A stretch of DNA of 64,000 nt from Triglochin maritima (lineage: Eukaryota > Streptophyta > Magnoliopsida > Alismatales > Juncaginaceae), in contig OY821784.1 of assembly GCA_963682175.1 (NCBI GenBank), forward strand, positions 29,927,621-29,991,620. Direction: 5' to 3'. The notes under the pieces are model-generated. The model saw only the letters and a list, made by a program, of their open reading frames with translations. It searched no databases and was not told where the DNA came from. Below, piece after piece: positions 33,691-45,212 of this stretch; within the stretch, counting starts at the first letter, position 1; each line of letters opens with the position of its first letter. The position numbers and the translations under genes were made by a program.

Positions 33691-35289
33691 AATTTTTGCT
33701 AGTCCCGAGCAAAACAAAGAAAGAGAAAAGCAAACGAGAAACAAGAAATCCTAACTCACTTTCGTAGGAATCACGGTTGCACTTAGCACGTTCAACAAGC
33801 CGTTAAACCTCTTTGTTGCCAAGGAGGAGGAGTGTTGTCTCCTGAGGGTTTTCAGCGGATGTACCCACAAAATCCGAACAAGATGCATTATTCAATCTAG
33901 ACCTCGACTCGTTGGACAAATTTTGTCGATCAATGGACGCGGTAATGCTACGGGCCGACTCTATATAGGTGATCAGTCCACACCTAGCCTAATGAACCAT
34001 TCGTGCAAGTTAAATAAGGAATTAAGTGAAAGACATGGACAACCTCAACATCCTCAAGTGCTACAAAGTGTAAAGTCCATTAAGGTTCTTATTTGCATTA
34101 CCATTTTTTCTTTCTTTTTTTTTCTTTTCTCATTTTTGTTTCTTTTTTCTTTTTATTAGTTGGAGCTTCATTCTTCCAGGGTCAGGTTTCGTGCATCATT
34201 GCCCATGAGGACGTACACTATCACGTACACCTTTCCCCAAATCTCCACATAGGGCAATCCCTACCACCCGTGTAACGGGAGTTCGGTCGGCGCATCCCAA
34301 GTCAGATGACTCGAAAGCACCAGGCACAAAGTCCCCTCAGACCTACTTTCCCGAGTGATAGGAGCCGTGCGAGAAGAGAGAACACCTACTCACTTATTTC
34401 TTATCTACACATGAACCAAAACCCCTACACTAATGTCACAACAAGATTTAGAGGGTCCTTGACTACAACAAACTTCCTTAAGTTAACAGACACGAATTAT
34501 TGACTCACTAGGTTCAGGGTGGACTTCATTAAATGTTTGAGCACTGAAACCCTATGATTACTCACCCCCAAAGGAAAACTGGGGTGCATCCTGACGACTC
34601 GATAAATCCTAAAGTCACTGTACTAGATATCCTAATGCATCAAGTTCAAGACAATTTTGGGAGCTTTCTTTTTACTTTGCCTCTCAACGGTTTTGCACAT
34701 GCTAAACACATGCAAAACCCACAAAACATTTTCTTTCGCAAACACATGAAGATTTTGAAACAAATGTGAAAATTTTAAAGCACTAGGCAAGCAAATGAAG
34801 ACAAGTCACCCAAGGATCATGACAAGCAGATATATCGATATTAAATGCTGCACACTAACATGACCCTAACAATGCAAACAAAAGAAAACAAAATCAAAAG
34901 AAAAGAGTCGACTATGTACAGACGTACAACACCCCCCACACCTACTTCATGCATTGTCCTCAATGAATGCAAGCAATATACTACATGGATTTATGCATGA
35001 AAAAAGAGAGATCTCACCAACATGAAGAACAAAGGGAAGTGCAATGTCATGTTGATGGACACAACCCGAATTCCCTCAAAACCTGTGAGATGCTAAAGAA
35101 GGGATACAAATACGTGAAAGAAATGGAGCCCAAATACACAAGGGTTGGAGCCCACAACAATCGATGTTCACTGAAGGAGTCTTTTATTGTACTTCTTCGT
35201 TTTTTTTGTTTTTTTTATATAACTATGTACAAACATAAGTTCCCATCTTAATTTGTCAAAAGACATCAAATGGGAACCTCAAGAGTGGG
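33691..35289 (-). other. 3' noncoding part of the derivative (env-like position in Athila)
   Basis: About 1.6 kb without ORF. It starts on the minus strand with CATTGAGGACAATGCATGAA followed by a second G-rich tract, GTAGGTGTGGGGGGTGTT, near 34929-34946. That is the arrangement usually seen after pol in Athila elements, where some members carry an env-like ORF. None is visible here. Confidence 0.6.
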
Positions 35290-37329
35290 TCAATGCACTT
35301 GGAAGGGGAACATGACACCACGCGGGGCCAGAATACACATGTGTGGGCCCCCTTCACAAAGAGCACCAGATGAAATGAGAGGTTCATGAATTGGACGCAA
35401 AGGCGTCTCATTCAAAGGATCAAACTGAAAGAGCTTGAACCTCTCAAGAGTTTGGGAAATATGGGGCAACGGAATAAGAGTTTCTCCCGTTGCGGTGCTG
35501 AAGTTATGATCGTCAATCCAAACTCTCCAACCAACAGGCTGGTGCGTCGGAACGAGGTGAAGAACCTCGTTAGGCATGTCCGACACACCATGCGAACAAA
35601 AAGTGGGTCTCATACCCAAGGTATCCTCCAAGGAACTCCTAATAGCTTCATGAGCAATGTAGTTGTTTGATGTTCCATCATTTCCAAGATGATCAGGAAC
35701 AATAGTGAGAGGCAAACTCTCATTAAGTTGTTTGAAATTGAGGGGACTAGGGAGCTCTTCCTCCACCAGAGGTGAGTCCTTAGGAGGTACAACAATAAGA
35801 TCATGTGGCTCAAGGGCCACGGGACAAGAAGATAAGGCACAATCATGTGCTGACTCATAAAGAAGCTGGTCCATAGTATCCTCAATTGGAGTCGAATCCT
35901 CCACCAAGTGACCGTGAATTGAAACCCCAAGTCCCTCAGAATGACTACGAGTTTGGCTTTTAAAGATTGTGCTTTGAATTTGTGGATGTGGTGGTGGTTC
36001 GATTGCAGAAGATAAACCCTCATGTTGACAAGAAAAATTACCCTCCTCATACAATCGTTGTGTCATTTGACTCACTTGCATTTCCAAAGCCTTGACTGTA
36101 CTTTGCAATGCTTGCAGGGTCAGATCACGAGAAGGGTCTTTGGGGTCAACCCACTGGGGTGGTGGAGTCTGGTTGGAATAACCCGATGATGAGGCATGAG
36201 CAGGTTGGTAATTATGGTGCTGAGACCTTTGATGTAGGGGTTGGTAGGTCGCCGATGGGCGTGGAGGTTGATATGGTGGAGGTTGAGGTTGAGCGTGCGA
36301 GCTCTGACCGTGACCCCCACTAGGCCCCCAAGAGAAGTTAGGATGGTTACGCCATCCCGGGTTGCAGGAGTGACTGTACGGGTCGTTACGGGGCCTCTAT
36401 TTCTACATCGCATTTGCATGCTCAGTATCCCTCGTAGCGTAAGCGCATTCCAAGTCATCATGGCCCGTAAGTCCACACCTACTACACCCAGGAGTAGCGA
36501 CCTGAGCTACAGGAGCTCGGTCCAACTCTAAACTCTCGATCCTACGCATGAGAGCAGCCAATTTCGCCTCAGACGCGATAGTTGACTCGACATGATATGA
36601 TCCAGCCCGACCGGATGACGTAGCGGCTGGTGGCTCTCTCATGATGTCCCACTCGAAGGTACGTTCATCCATGGACTCAAAAGTGTCCCATGCCTCCTCG
36701 ATGGGTTTCATTTGGAAGTCACCCTGACACATCGACTCCGACAATGTGCGGGTGTTGTAGTTGATGGGCTGAGAATGAGTCCAATGATGTGAAGTGGGGT
36801 GTTGGTAGACTTCTGGGTTATCGGGAGGAGGATACTGGGGTGAAAATGAAGTATTAGAATTTGGATGTGAATTGTCTCCCCCCGAATCCATCACTCTCGG
36901 GTTGTACGTGGATGCGTAATGGTCATATTGAGCATTTTGGGAAAAGGTATGCTCATACTCAGGCTCAGGGGGAACATAAGGACATTCCCCGATAACATGA
37001 CCACTCAACCCACAACGGTCGCACGGTAGGGCTACTAGAGTCACCGGTGCACTCATGTCGTCTGCCATTCACTTGAAAGAGGCCAAAGGTTCTTGCAATG
37101 TCTTAGTTTGATGACCAACATATGATCCGACGTAACTAGATGGTGGTCTAGCAGTCGGTGCCTCTCTCATGTTACCCCAATATGAAGATTGCTCAGTCAC
37201 ATAATTAAGATTATACCAACCATACGGGGTGTTTGTCTGAGGCACCCCAGGATGCATGGGTCGGGAGTACCAGGGAGAATCATCCTGGTCCCAACAATGA
37301 TATGGATGGTCGCCCATGTAACCATCCAT
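35290..37329 (-). pseudogene. gag-derived chimeric ORF with two zinc knuckles
   Basis: One frame of 680 codons from ATG 37329 to 35290, with internal stops at 37071-37069 and 36405-36403 and at least one close after. The N-terminal ~85 residues (MDGYMGDHPYHCWDQDDSPW and following) resemble nothing I know. A first knuckle, CDRCGLSGHVIGEC, follows. A tyrosine/proline-rich linker comes next, then a block shared with the Athila gag of 1-6055 (INYNTRTLSESMCQGDFQMK) and a second knuckle, CSRCGLTGHDDLEC. The C-terminal ~250 residues after ALEMQVSQM differ from the autonomous element and have no protease. Inference: an RNA-binding gag-like protein of a non-autonomous lineage. Confidence 0.7.
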
Positions 37330-38423
37330 CTCAACAGAGAACTCTAGAGTCGACCACTCTCACCACCACGAGGCTAAACTCGCAAAAAGTGCTCGACTCG
37401 ACCCTAAAACGCTACCAGAGAGTGTAAAGGGGAGGAGACTATAACGTAGTAGAAGGTGAGAAGAAGATGACTCAGAGGAGAAGGGAAGAATCCCTAAAGC
37501 TAGCGTGGGTAACGGGAGAGGGTCGTAGCCTAATCTAGCAAGCACGACTCATACAATGTAAGGCAATGGGTCCTTAGGCTAGGCGACGCCTAACTTCGAG
37601 GTCACTAGCCACGACACGCCTCACCTCCCTACGACGAAGACCACAATGCCCAGCAAGTGATACCAGATCCGGAGATCCAGTACCTCCTACTATCGACAAG
37701 GTAGGCAACACCGATCAGGCCATGACGGTCTTAACTAGATTACTCTCCTAGTGCGTCCGAAATCCTAGGATCAATGTCTACTTGCTTTTAGTTAAGGCTT
37801 CATTAAGAGTGATTTTTGGGGCCAAGGAAAGGGTGATGAAATCCCCCACTTTATGTTTTATGGGACAACCCCTCCTTAGTAGTGTTTTGATCCTAGATCT
37901 AGCAATCAATCGCTCCAATCAAAACGCTCAACTCACTCTTGTCTTGATGCAATTCCAACTAACTAATGCATGGGCATACAAGATGCATGAATGAGTGTAG
38001 GAAATGCGTACCTCACGCCAACGCTCAACAATTGAAGGAAAGCTAAAAGAAAAGACAACTATATGCCTAAGTAAAGTGCATGATGCGTGACCTAAAAAAG
38101 TAAGAAGTCTAGTCTTTTGCTTTGGATTTTAAGGCCAAGTTGATTAATGGGGGAGTGATTATTGATCTGGGAGCAAACTAGAAGTCACAGCATACAAAAT
38201 GGGGCTCCCAGATAATGAAAATTACAGAACTGACTACCAGAACAAAATTTAGAGGAAGACCAGCTCACCAGGCCGCCAATTGGCGGTCAGTTTGGAGCTT
38301 CTGTTCCTCAAACTTGTCCAGTAGAATACCCTTGATCCGATGGTTCCCTGAAATTAAGAAAAACTGGAAACAAAAAATTAAAAACCCCTCAAATCGCCCA
38401 AACCAACGTCTGGAAAGAGCACC
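37330..38423 (-). other. 5' leader of the derivative
   Basis: Noncoding leader from the PBS to the ATG. It contains the palindrome CCGCCAATTGGCGG at 38273-38286, about 140 bp inside the PBS. The segment 37560-37745 matches the leader of the Athila at 45213-46052 (CATGGCCTGATCGG, GTCGATAGTAGGAG, CTTGCTGGGC). Confidence 0.7.
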
Positions 38424-38441
38424 TCCCCGACAACGGCGCCA
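38424..38441 (-). promoter_or_regulatory. Athila primer-binding site
   Basis: Minus strand TGGCGCCGTTGTCGGGGA, the Athila-type primer site generally assigned to tRNA-Asp, six bases inside the LTR end. Confidence 0.85.
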
Positions 38442-38447
38442 AAAACT

Positions 38448-39986
38448 TGATTGATCGTTTTATTTAAACCGCAAGTGCACGACCGCGTTGAAGTGGTGGC
38501 CAATACGGGTCATCCACTGGAAGGTGTTTCGACAATTGTTTTTTCAAAGGCGAGTGGTAAAAGAAGGAGAGAAAGGTTGGTTACACTAAAGTACACTAAG
38601 ATGCAAAAAGGAAATGAAGATAAGCAATAAAACTAAACCCCATAGGGGGTAGAGAAATAATGTGAATATGAAGATGTGTGTGTGTGTGTGTTCAATTAAG
38701 CTTCTCACAACATGTAGTGCATGAAATCACAAAACTACATCCAACTTTGCCTCCACATGAATTAAGATAAGACTACATCATTAAAACATACAAGACAATA
38801 ATTGGAATGAAGCTAAATGAAGTCAAGTATAAAGACTAGACCCTACTATGCCTCCACATCAATTAAGATAAGACTACATCATTAAAACATACAAGACATT
38901 AGCTAAGGTAAAGGGAACAAGAGCACATACATTACAAATTGTGTTTCCAATATTAACTTCATCCATAACCTAACCTTATCATTCCCCATAAAATAGGTCC
39001 ACTAATCAAAGCATAAGCTAAGCTTCATTCAAGAGCATTAGCATATCAAAGATAAGAGTGAAAACCCATTAGATGGTTATGGAAATCATATAAAGCTCAA
39101 GGGATAAAGATAACACACACTTAATACACTACATGATTATATCACATATTTCTCCAACCCCCAAATGAGGATGGAACTACTCACACATATTTAAACTAAC
39201 TACTCTAATAGAATGAATCATTATACTGAAATGAAACTATACTAATCAAGCAAGAAATATTAAAGAAGCATAAAACTAAACAAGCACCAAAGCAAACACA
39301 TTAAAAGAAATTAACTAAGCAAGAATTAACAAGCTAATGAAAACATCTATTATTAACTCACTCAAATTACAAGCAGCTCTTCCTCAACCAAAGTTTTGCT
39401 TCAATGCTTCACTCTTAGTAGGGAAGATGCCACCAAAGAGAGAGATGGATACAATGGAAGGTGAAGAGTTTTATTTATAAGCATGGAAAAAGCTAATCCG
39501 GGACAATCCCCCGATGTGGGACTAAACCAATACCAAAAATAGCCTAAACACACATCAATACAAGTCCAGGAGAAAGCTTAGCGGATCTGGGCTGATCCAG
39601 ACCGCCAATTGGCGGCCTATAAACTTCATATCCGATTGGTTTTGGTTGTGGGCTTTGCTTGGAGTGTTTCTTGGTTTTGGATGCATCTACTTTGTTTAGT
39701 GGAGCTCCGACCCAAATCGAATTGACAAAATACTCCCCACGATGGTGTGGAGTTTCCTGTTTTGCTCTTAGGTCCTTCTGTCTTACGTTCAGGTCCTTCT
39801 CCCTTGCATCTTAGTCCTCAGGTCTCACAATTAAGTCCTTTTTCCCTACTTTTGGGTCCTTTTATGGCTCTTCTCTTCAAACCTCTTTATTCCTGAAAAC
39901 TAAACATAAAACTCGTCACGTAGCATTGCTTAGGTGTAAGATAATGGATATAAGATACAAATATGAGCATGAAATGATGTCAATCA
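38448..39986 (-). repeat. 5' LTR of the non-autonomous Athila derivative
   Basis: Partner of the LTR at 32141. It has a palindrome at 39602-39615. A TG microsatellite near 38672-38690 is the main length difference between the two LTRs. Confidence 0.9.
39472..39522 (-). promoter_or_regulatory. USE-like element plus TATA box
   Basis: On the minus strand GTCCCACATCG (39522-39512) precedes TATAAATA (39479-39472) by 32 bp. Confidence 0.7.
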
Positions 39987-39999
39987 GAATGCAAAAGAC

Positions 40000-40249
40000 T
40001 AGGGTTGACCAGATCGAACCGAACCGAACCCGGACTGACTTGGACCAGACCGGAACCGGATCAACTCCAGACCCCGGACCGAAGGTTGGACCAGTTGGGT
40101 CCGGTCCGGTCCAGAACCGGGTTTTTTATCCTCAAATTTTTAAAAATAAAATAAAACCCAGACGGACCGGATTGGAACCGGATTGGCTCCGGACCCCGGA
40201 CCGAAGACCGGACCAAAACCCGAACAGGACAGGTCCTTGCTCACCCCTA
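40000..40249. mobile_element. hAT-type MITE, 250 bp
   Basis: The ends are TAGGGTTGACCA at the left and, in reverse complement, TAGGGGTGAGCA at the right. They are flanked by a perfect 8-bp duplication CAAAAGAC (39992-39999 and 40250-40257). The interior is made of CCGGACCGG- and GGAACCGG-like subterminal repeats. No coding. The Athila derivative lies just 8 bp to the left. Confidence 0.85.
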
Positions 40250-40989
40250 CAAAAGACCCCCAATCAGAAAATACCCAGAAATTCATCTTACCCAACATTT
40301 TGTCTCCAAGAACTACATCATTTAATTTCCATTGAGCCCAATTAGAACAACGTCATTTAATTCCCAAACTTGAGAACCTCACAGAAATTTCTCAACTCCA
40401 ACCTAGTACCTAGGTGGAACGAGTCATTTAGCTAAGATTGTTGTTGCCCAAATTGATGAAATTCTAACCCAAATAAAGAGGGATTTGGTTCCACTCAACT
40501 AGAACACTTGCATACCTAGAATCGATTTCGAATGGAAGAAGATGCTGAGACGACACCGGAGCGGGACGAAGTCGACGACGAAAATGGTGCCTCCCAAATT
40601 CTCTTTCTTCCCAATCCTCCTCTTCCTCTTTCCCCCCTTTCTCAAGAAATCCTCATGAAACTTTGTCACTTGGGGATAAAGACTTGGGAAAACTGCAGTT
40701 TAACCCCCGAAGATTCCATTATTTCCACTCACTCAGTCCAAAACATTCATTTATTTCACTTAAGTCCACTATTAATACTTCTTGTATTCATTTGTTTTAG
40801 TTAAATTTATTTATTCTACTTCCTTAGAACTAAGGTAGTACAGATATAGATCGAGATCAATGCAAAGGACTATAGACACCAAGAAGTTGGAAAAGAATGC
40901 CGCATATATTACTCACTAGTCACACATGAGGAATCATCTACAATAATAGTGACAAGGATTGAGTATCACACCTGATGAGAGCTAAAGAT
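40250..40989. other. flanking DNA with one doubtful small ORF
   Basis: No transposon signature is visible here. It may be the oldest, non-transposon layer on the left of the nest. The only candidate coding stretch is at 40532-40804. Confidence 0.45.
40532..40804 (+). CDS. small unrecognised ORF, 90 codons
   Basis: An ATG-started ORF with an acidic N-terminus (MEEDAETTPERDEVDDENGA), a proline/leucine stretch, then KLCHLGIKTWENCSLTPEDS and a hydrophobic C-terminus. The first ~65 codons have the look of a real protein start, and the last ~25 look like run-on into noncoding or intron sequence (a GTCCA-like splice site is not obvious). It could be the first exon of a broken host gene. I do not recognise the family and cannot exclude chance. 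Confidence 0.22.
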   Translation: MEEDAETTPERDEVDDENGASQILFLPNPPLPLSPLSQEILMKLCHLGIKTWENCSLTPEDSIISTHSVQNIHLFHLSPLLILLVFICFS

Positions 40990-41561
40990 TGTACTATAGG
41001 ATCGCGAGGGTCTCTAATTCTAATCATTTTTAAGCTAATTACCTACTTGTTAAAACAATCAAGAATATGCAGCGGAATTAAAACAAATAAACAAGCAAGT
41101 AAGAAGAAACAAGCAAACTACAATGGAGACGGGGGATTTTACAGAGGTTCGGCACCCCACCCAGGTCCTAGTCCTGTCTTGCAAGCTCCGCTCGGATCAC
41201 CGAGCTCCGCTCACGACTTCACTACCACTCCCCATTCCGGACCGGGAGAGAATGCCTTTACAACACAAGCACTGCGAACATCCTCACTAGCTTGACTCTC
41301 TTCCTCTCACAATCCGAGAGGGAACACTTCGGGCTTTCACCGAAATCCTTGCTTCTTGAACAACAATTGAGTGGGACAACACTCTCTAAATCTTAAGCAC
41401 ATTATGAGTATGATTTGGCTATGATCAAAGGTGTGGAATTTAGGCTTAGAGTGTAGGATTGGGGAATTTGGAGCTTGGGAGTTTCTCTCTAATGTATTGG
41501 ACAAATAGTAGTGGGAGAGTTGTGTTAAAATGTGTTTTACAATTCTATTTATAAGCACTAG
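40990..41561 (-). repeat. copia-2-type LTR, part, cut by Athila
   Basis: The plus-strand start TGTACTATAGGATCG corresponds to the LTR 3' terminus. The following text matches 25465-26030 and the reverse complement of 52790-53383 (GCTCCG...GAACACTTCGGGC, CTCTCTAATGTATTGG, TATTTATAAGC). It stops at 41561, where an Athila LTR begins just after its TATA region. Confidence 0.8.
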
Positions 41562-42724
41562 TGATTGACATCATTTCATGCTTATATTTGTATACTATAT
41601 CCATTATCTTTCACCTAAACAATCCTACGTGACGAGTTTTATGTTTGAATTTTAGAAATAAATAGGTTTGAAGAGATGAATCATAAAAGGACCCAAAAGA
41701 AGGAAAAAAGACTGAATTGTGAGACCTGGGGACTATGATGCAAGGGAGAAGGACCTGAACGTAAGATCGAAGGACCAAAGAGCAAAAAAGAAAACTCCAC
41801 ACCATCCTGGGGAGTATTTTGGCAATTAGATTCGGGTTGGAGCTCCAATAAAAAAAGTATATGCATCAAAGACCGACAAAGAAAACCAGAAAAACCCACA
41901 ACGAATTTCAGCCAGATCCAGATCTTATGGACCGCCAATTGGCGGTCTGGATCTCTCTGGGTCTGCTCAAACTTCGCGGGCACATGTATTAGAGGGTGTT
42001 TATTCTATTTCTGGTATTTGTTTACTACCACATAGAGGGATTGTCCCGGATTGCCTTTTTCTTTGGCTATAAATAGAACTCTTCACCTTCTATTGTAATC
42101 ACTTCACATTTTGAGTGACTATTCTTCCTACTAGAAGTGAGGTCTTTAAGCACACACTAAAGTAGGAGGATGCTACTTGAATTGTGAGTCATTTTAATAA
42201 AAGTTTCTTTATTATGTTGTTTGTTTGATGTTGCTTGTTTTACTTTGTTTAATTTCATTTCATTAGTTTTAGTAGCTTAGTTAATATGCTTTCCTTGCTT
42301 AGTTTAGTAATTAGTCTAATGTGTAGTGAGTAGTTCCATCCCCTTTGGGGGGTGGAGTTGATGATCATACATGCATTAGAGAATGGAATGAATGCTTTAT
42401 TTACAATGTGTTAATAAAACATGAATGTATGCTTGCTTGTTTAGGATAGAATTTATAACTTGATGAGTTTTGCCAAAATGATTAGACACCTCTCATGCTT
42501 GTTTAGGTTCTGAAATAAACAACTTGTATTTGTAAATGTTAATCAACTAGGTTGGTGAATGGATTGATAGGTTTTGCCACAACATTTAGACACTTCCTAT
42601 GCATGATAACACCACCTTCATTTGTGCTTAAAGAATGTGTTCAACACCAATCTCTTTGCATGTGTGAACTCACTCCACCCCTTAAGGGTTTTCCATTTCT
42701 GAATTCCAGCACTCTTATTTCGTT
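41562..42724 (+). repeat. Athila LTR, 3' end deleted
   Basis: It starts TGATTGACATC and follows the LTR at 43815-45212 up to about GAATTCCAGCACTC, then passes directly into gag-protease coding. About 235 bp of LTR, the PBS, the leader and most of gag are missing. The palindrome CCGCCAATTGGCGG is at 41932-41945. The USE is mutated here (CTACCACATAGAG), unlike the other copies. Confidence 0.8.
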
Positions 42725-43814
42725 CTTGCCAAAAAACCTACCTGCCAAAAGCTCCCAATCCAAGTAGGTTAACCAAAAAGCAGAGTGACACAATGGATAA
42801 GATATTAGAGATGTTTAAGCAAGTCAATGTTAACATCCCTTTGTTGGATGTCATCCAACAAATACCTCAATATGCCAAAGTGTTGAAGGATCTCTACACA
42901 ACCAAGAGGAAGACCAATGTTCCTAAGAAAGCATTCTTGGCTGCAAATGTAAGCTCACTTTTGTCAAATACAAGGACCCTAGGTGTCCTACTATTCAGTG
43001 TACGATAGGGGACACTAGCATGAGTAATGTATTGCTTGATTTAGGATCGGCGGTCACCCTCCTCCCATTTTCTGTTTATCAACAGTTGAATTTTGGAAGA
43101 ATTGAAACCAACTAAGATCACCCTCCAATTGGCGGATAGATCCATTCGTATTCCAAAGGGGATTATCAAGGACGTGCTTATCAAAGTTGGAGATTTTATA
43201 TTTCCAGTCGATTTTGTTGTCCTCGATACCAATCCTGTTGCGAACACCCACTCTCAAATACCTTTGATTTTGGGTAGACCATTTCTGGCAACTTCCAATG
43301 CCTTAATTAATTGTAGAAATGGTCTCATAAAGCTTTCATTCGGTAACATGAGTGCCGAGTTTCATGTGTTCAACTCTGGTAGGCAACAGGAGCCCATGGA
43401 CCAACCTTTAAATCTCAATCTCATCCGCCAATTAGAGAAAGCACAACAAAATCAACGAACACCCCTAACACCAATGTAACCCATTGAGAATGTTTGTGGG
43501 TCCAGCGAAAACTCATTGCCTGTCTTTTCAATGCAACAGAGTGAGCTGACATCAAACATGAATGTCCAAAAGGAGTGTTCGTTGCATGATTCAGTTGAGA
43601 TTACAAGTGAGAGTGAGACACCTCATCATATGCCTACACCAGAAGGTGTCTCTATCTCACGTACCTTGGCCATTGAGCCATTTGAGCTTCATCTTGACTC
43701 CAACAAGGACCCACCAACGACCGAGCTTATGCTTGATGATATAAATGATGGTGGGAGGTCCTTGATGGATTACTTGGGGAGAAGCCCCATTCTTAGTGAT
43801 GCAGGTCTGCTGCA
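42725..43814 (+). pseudogene. Athila gag(C-terminal) - protease fragment
   Basis: It begins with YLPKAPNPSRLTKK and KILEMFKQVNVNIPLLDVIQ, homologous to 1677-1800 of the first Athila. The protease region has DLGSAVTLLP near 43040 (DLGAS in the relatives) and ILGRPFLATSNALINCRNGL near 43270. Two frameshifts (near 42970 and 43090) and a stop at 43477-43479 break it. After the protease comes a linker (LHDSVEITSESETPHHMPTP) and an acidic segment. It ends at the next LTR at 43815, before RT. Confidence 0.78.
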
Positions 43815-45212
43815 TTGATTCACATTATTTCATGCTTATATTTGTATCTTATATCCATTATCTTTCACCTAAACAATGCTATGTGACGAGTTTTATGTTT
43901 GAATTTCAGAAATAAATAGGTTTGAAGAGATGAAGCATAAAAGGACCCAAAAGCTGGGAAAATGACTGAATTGTGAGACCTGGGGACTAAGATGCAAGGG
44001 AGAAGGACCTGAACGTAAGACAAAAGGACCAAAGAGCAAAACAAAAAACTCCACACCATCAATGGGAGTATTTTGGCAATTCTATTCGGGTCGGAGCTCC
44101 AACAAGTGAAGTAGATGCATCAAAGACCAACAAAGACATCCAGAAAAGCCCAAAATAAAATCCAGCGTGATCCAAACCATATAGACCGCCAATTGGCGGT
44201 CAAAGACCGCTAATTCGCGGTGTTTTGGCCCGAATCCGCTAAGATTTTGGTGGGTCGCGTAATAGTGTGTATTTAGTCCATTTCTTGTATTTGTTTAGTC
44301 CCACATCGGGGGATTGTCCCGGATTGCCTTTTTCTATGGGTATAAATAGAACTCTTCACCTTCCATTGTAATCACTTCACATTTTGAGTGACTACTCTTC
44401 CTACTTGAAGTGAGGCCTTGAAGCACACACTAAAGTTGGAGGATGCTACTTGAATTGTGAGTCATTTTAATAAAAGTTTCTTTATTATGTTGTTTGTTTC
44501 ATGTTGCTTGTTTTACTTTGTTTAATTTCATTTCATTAGTTTTAGTAGCTTAGTTAATATGCTTTGCTTGTTTAGTTTAATAATTAGTCTAATGTGTAGT
44601 GAGTAGTTCCATCCCCTTTGGCGGTGTAGTTGATGCTCATACATGCATTAGAGAATGGAATGAATGTTTTATTCACAATGTGTTGATAAAACATGAATGT
44701 ATGCTTGCTTGTTTAGGATAGAATTTATAACTTGATGAGTTTTGCCAAAACGATTAGACACCTCTCATGCTTGTTTAAGTTCTGAAATAAGCAACTTGTA
44801 TATGTAAATGTTAATAAACTAGGTTGGTGAATGTATTGATAGGTTTTGCCATAACACTTAGACACTTCCTATGCATGATAACACCACCTTCATTTGTGCT
44901 TAAAGAATGTGTTCAACACCCACCTCTTTGAATGTGTGCACTCACTCCACCCCTTAGGGGTTTTCTATTTCTGAATTCCAGCACTTATTTAGTTCCTAGT
45001 TTAGTTTGGTAGTTCATCGTTTATTGTTTTCGCTCACATTTCGTACTTCGTAGTGTAGTGTAGCGTAGAGTAGGATAATCAAACTCTCTTCCCTATTTTT
45101 GCCACTTGATTTCGTGCAAACGAGAGGCTGCTCACCTCCCTGTGGACGACCCGTATTTCTCACGTCTTCACCGACGTCGTGCACTTGCGGTTATAATATA
45201 AAACGTTCAACA
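43815..45212 (+). repeat. complete Athila LTR (1398 bp)
   Basis: It starts TGATTCACATT and ends AAAACGTTCAACA, directly before the PBS. It contains CCGCCAATTGGCGG at 44186-44199, a degenerate second copy at 44205-44220, and the USE/TATA pair. Since PBS and leader follow, it acts as a 5' LTR. Confidence 0.88.
44298..44348 (+). promoter_or_regulatory. USE-like element plus TATA box
   Basis: GTCCCACATCG at 44298-44308, then 32 bp, then TATAAATA at 44341-44348. Transcription would be expected to start about 30 bp later, near the CTTCCATTGTA block. Confidence 0.7.

Larger units (their letters stand above)
32141..39986 (-). mobile_element. non-autonomous Athila derivative, complete with target duplication
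   Basis: Two LTRs of 1534 and 1539 bp begin TGATTGACATC and end ATCAATCA on the minus strand. They enclose 4.77 kb and are flanked by the perfect 5-bp duplication GAATG (32136-32140 and 39987-39991). The PBS (38424-38441) and a polypurine tract (33675-33690) are in place. The interior has one gag-related ORF and no protease, RT, RNase H or integrase. It would depend on an autonomous Athila, such as the family of 1-6055, for proteins. The two LTRs look very similar, pointing to a fairly recent insertion. Confidence 0.9.

Noticed and set aside
33691..34930. Env-like ORF in the 3' part of the Athila derivative
   Set aside because: No frame longer than ~80 codons and no signal peptide or transmembrane pattern.
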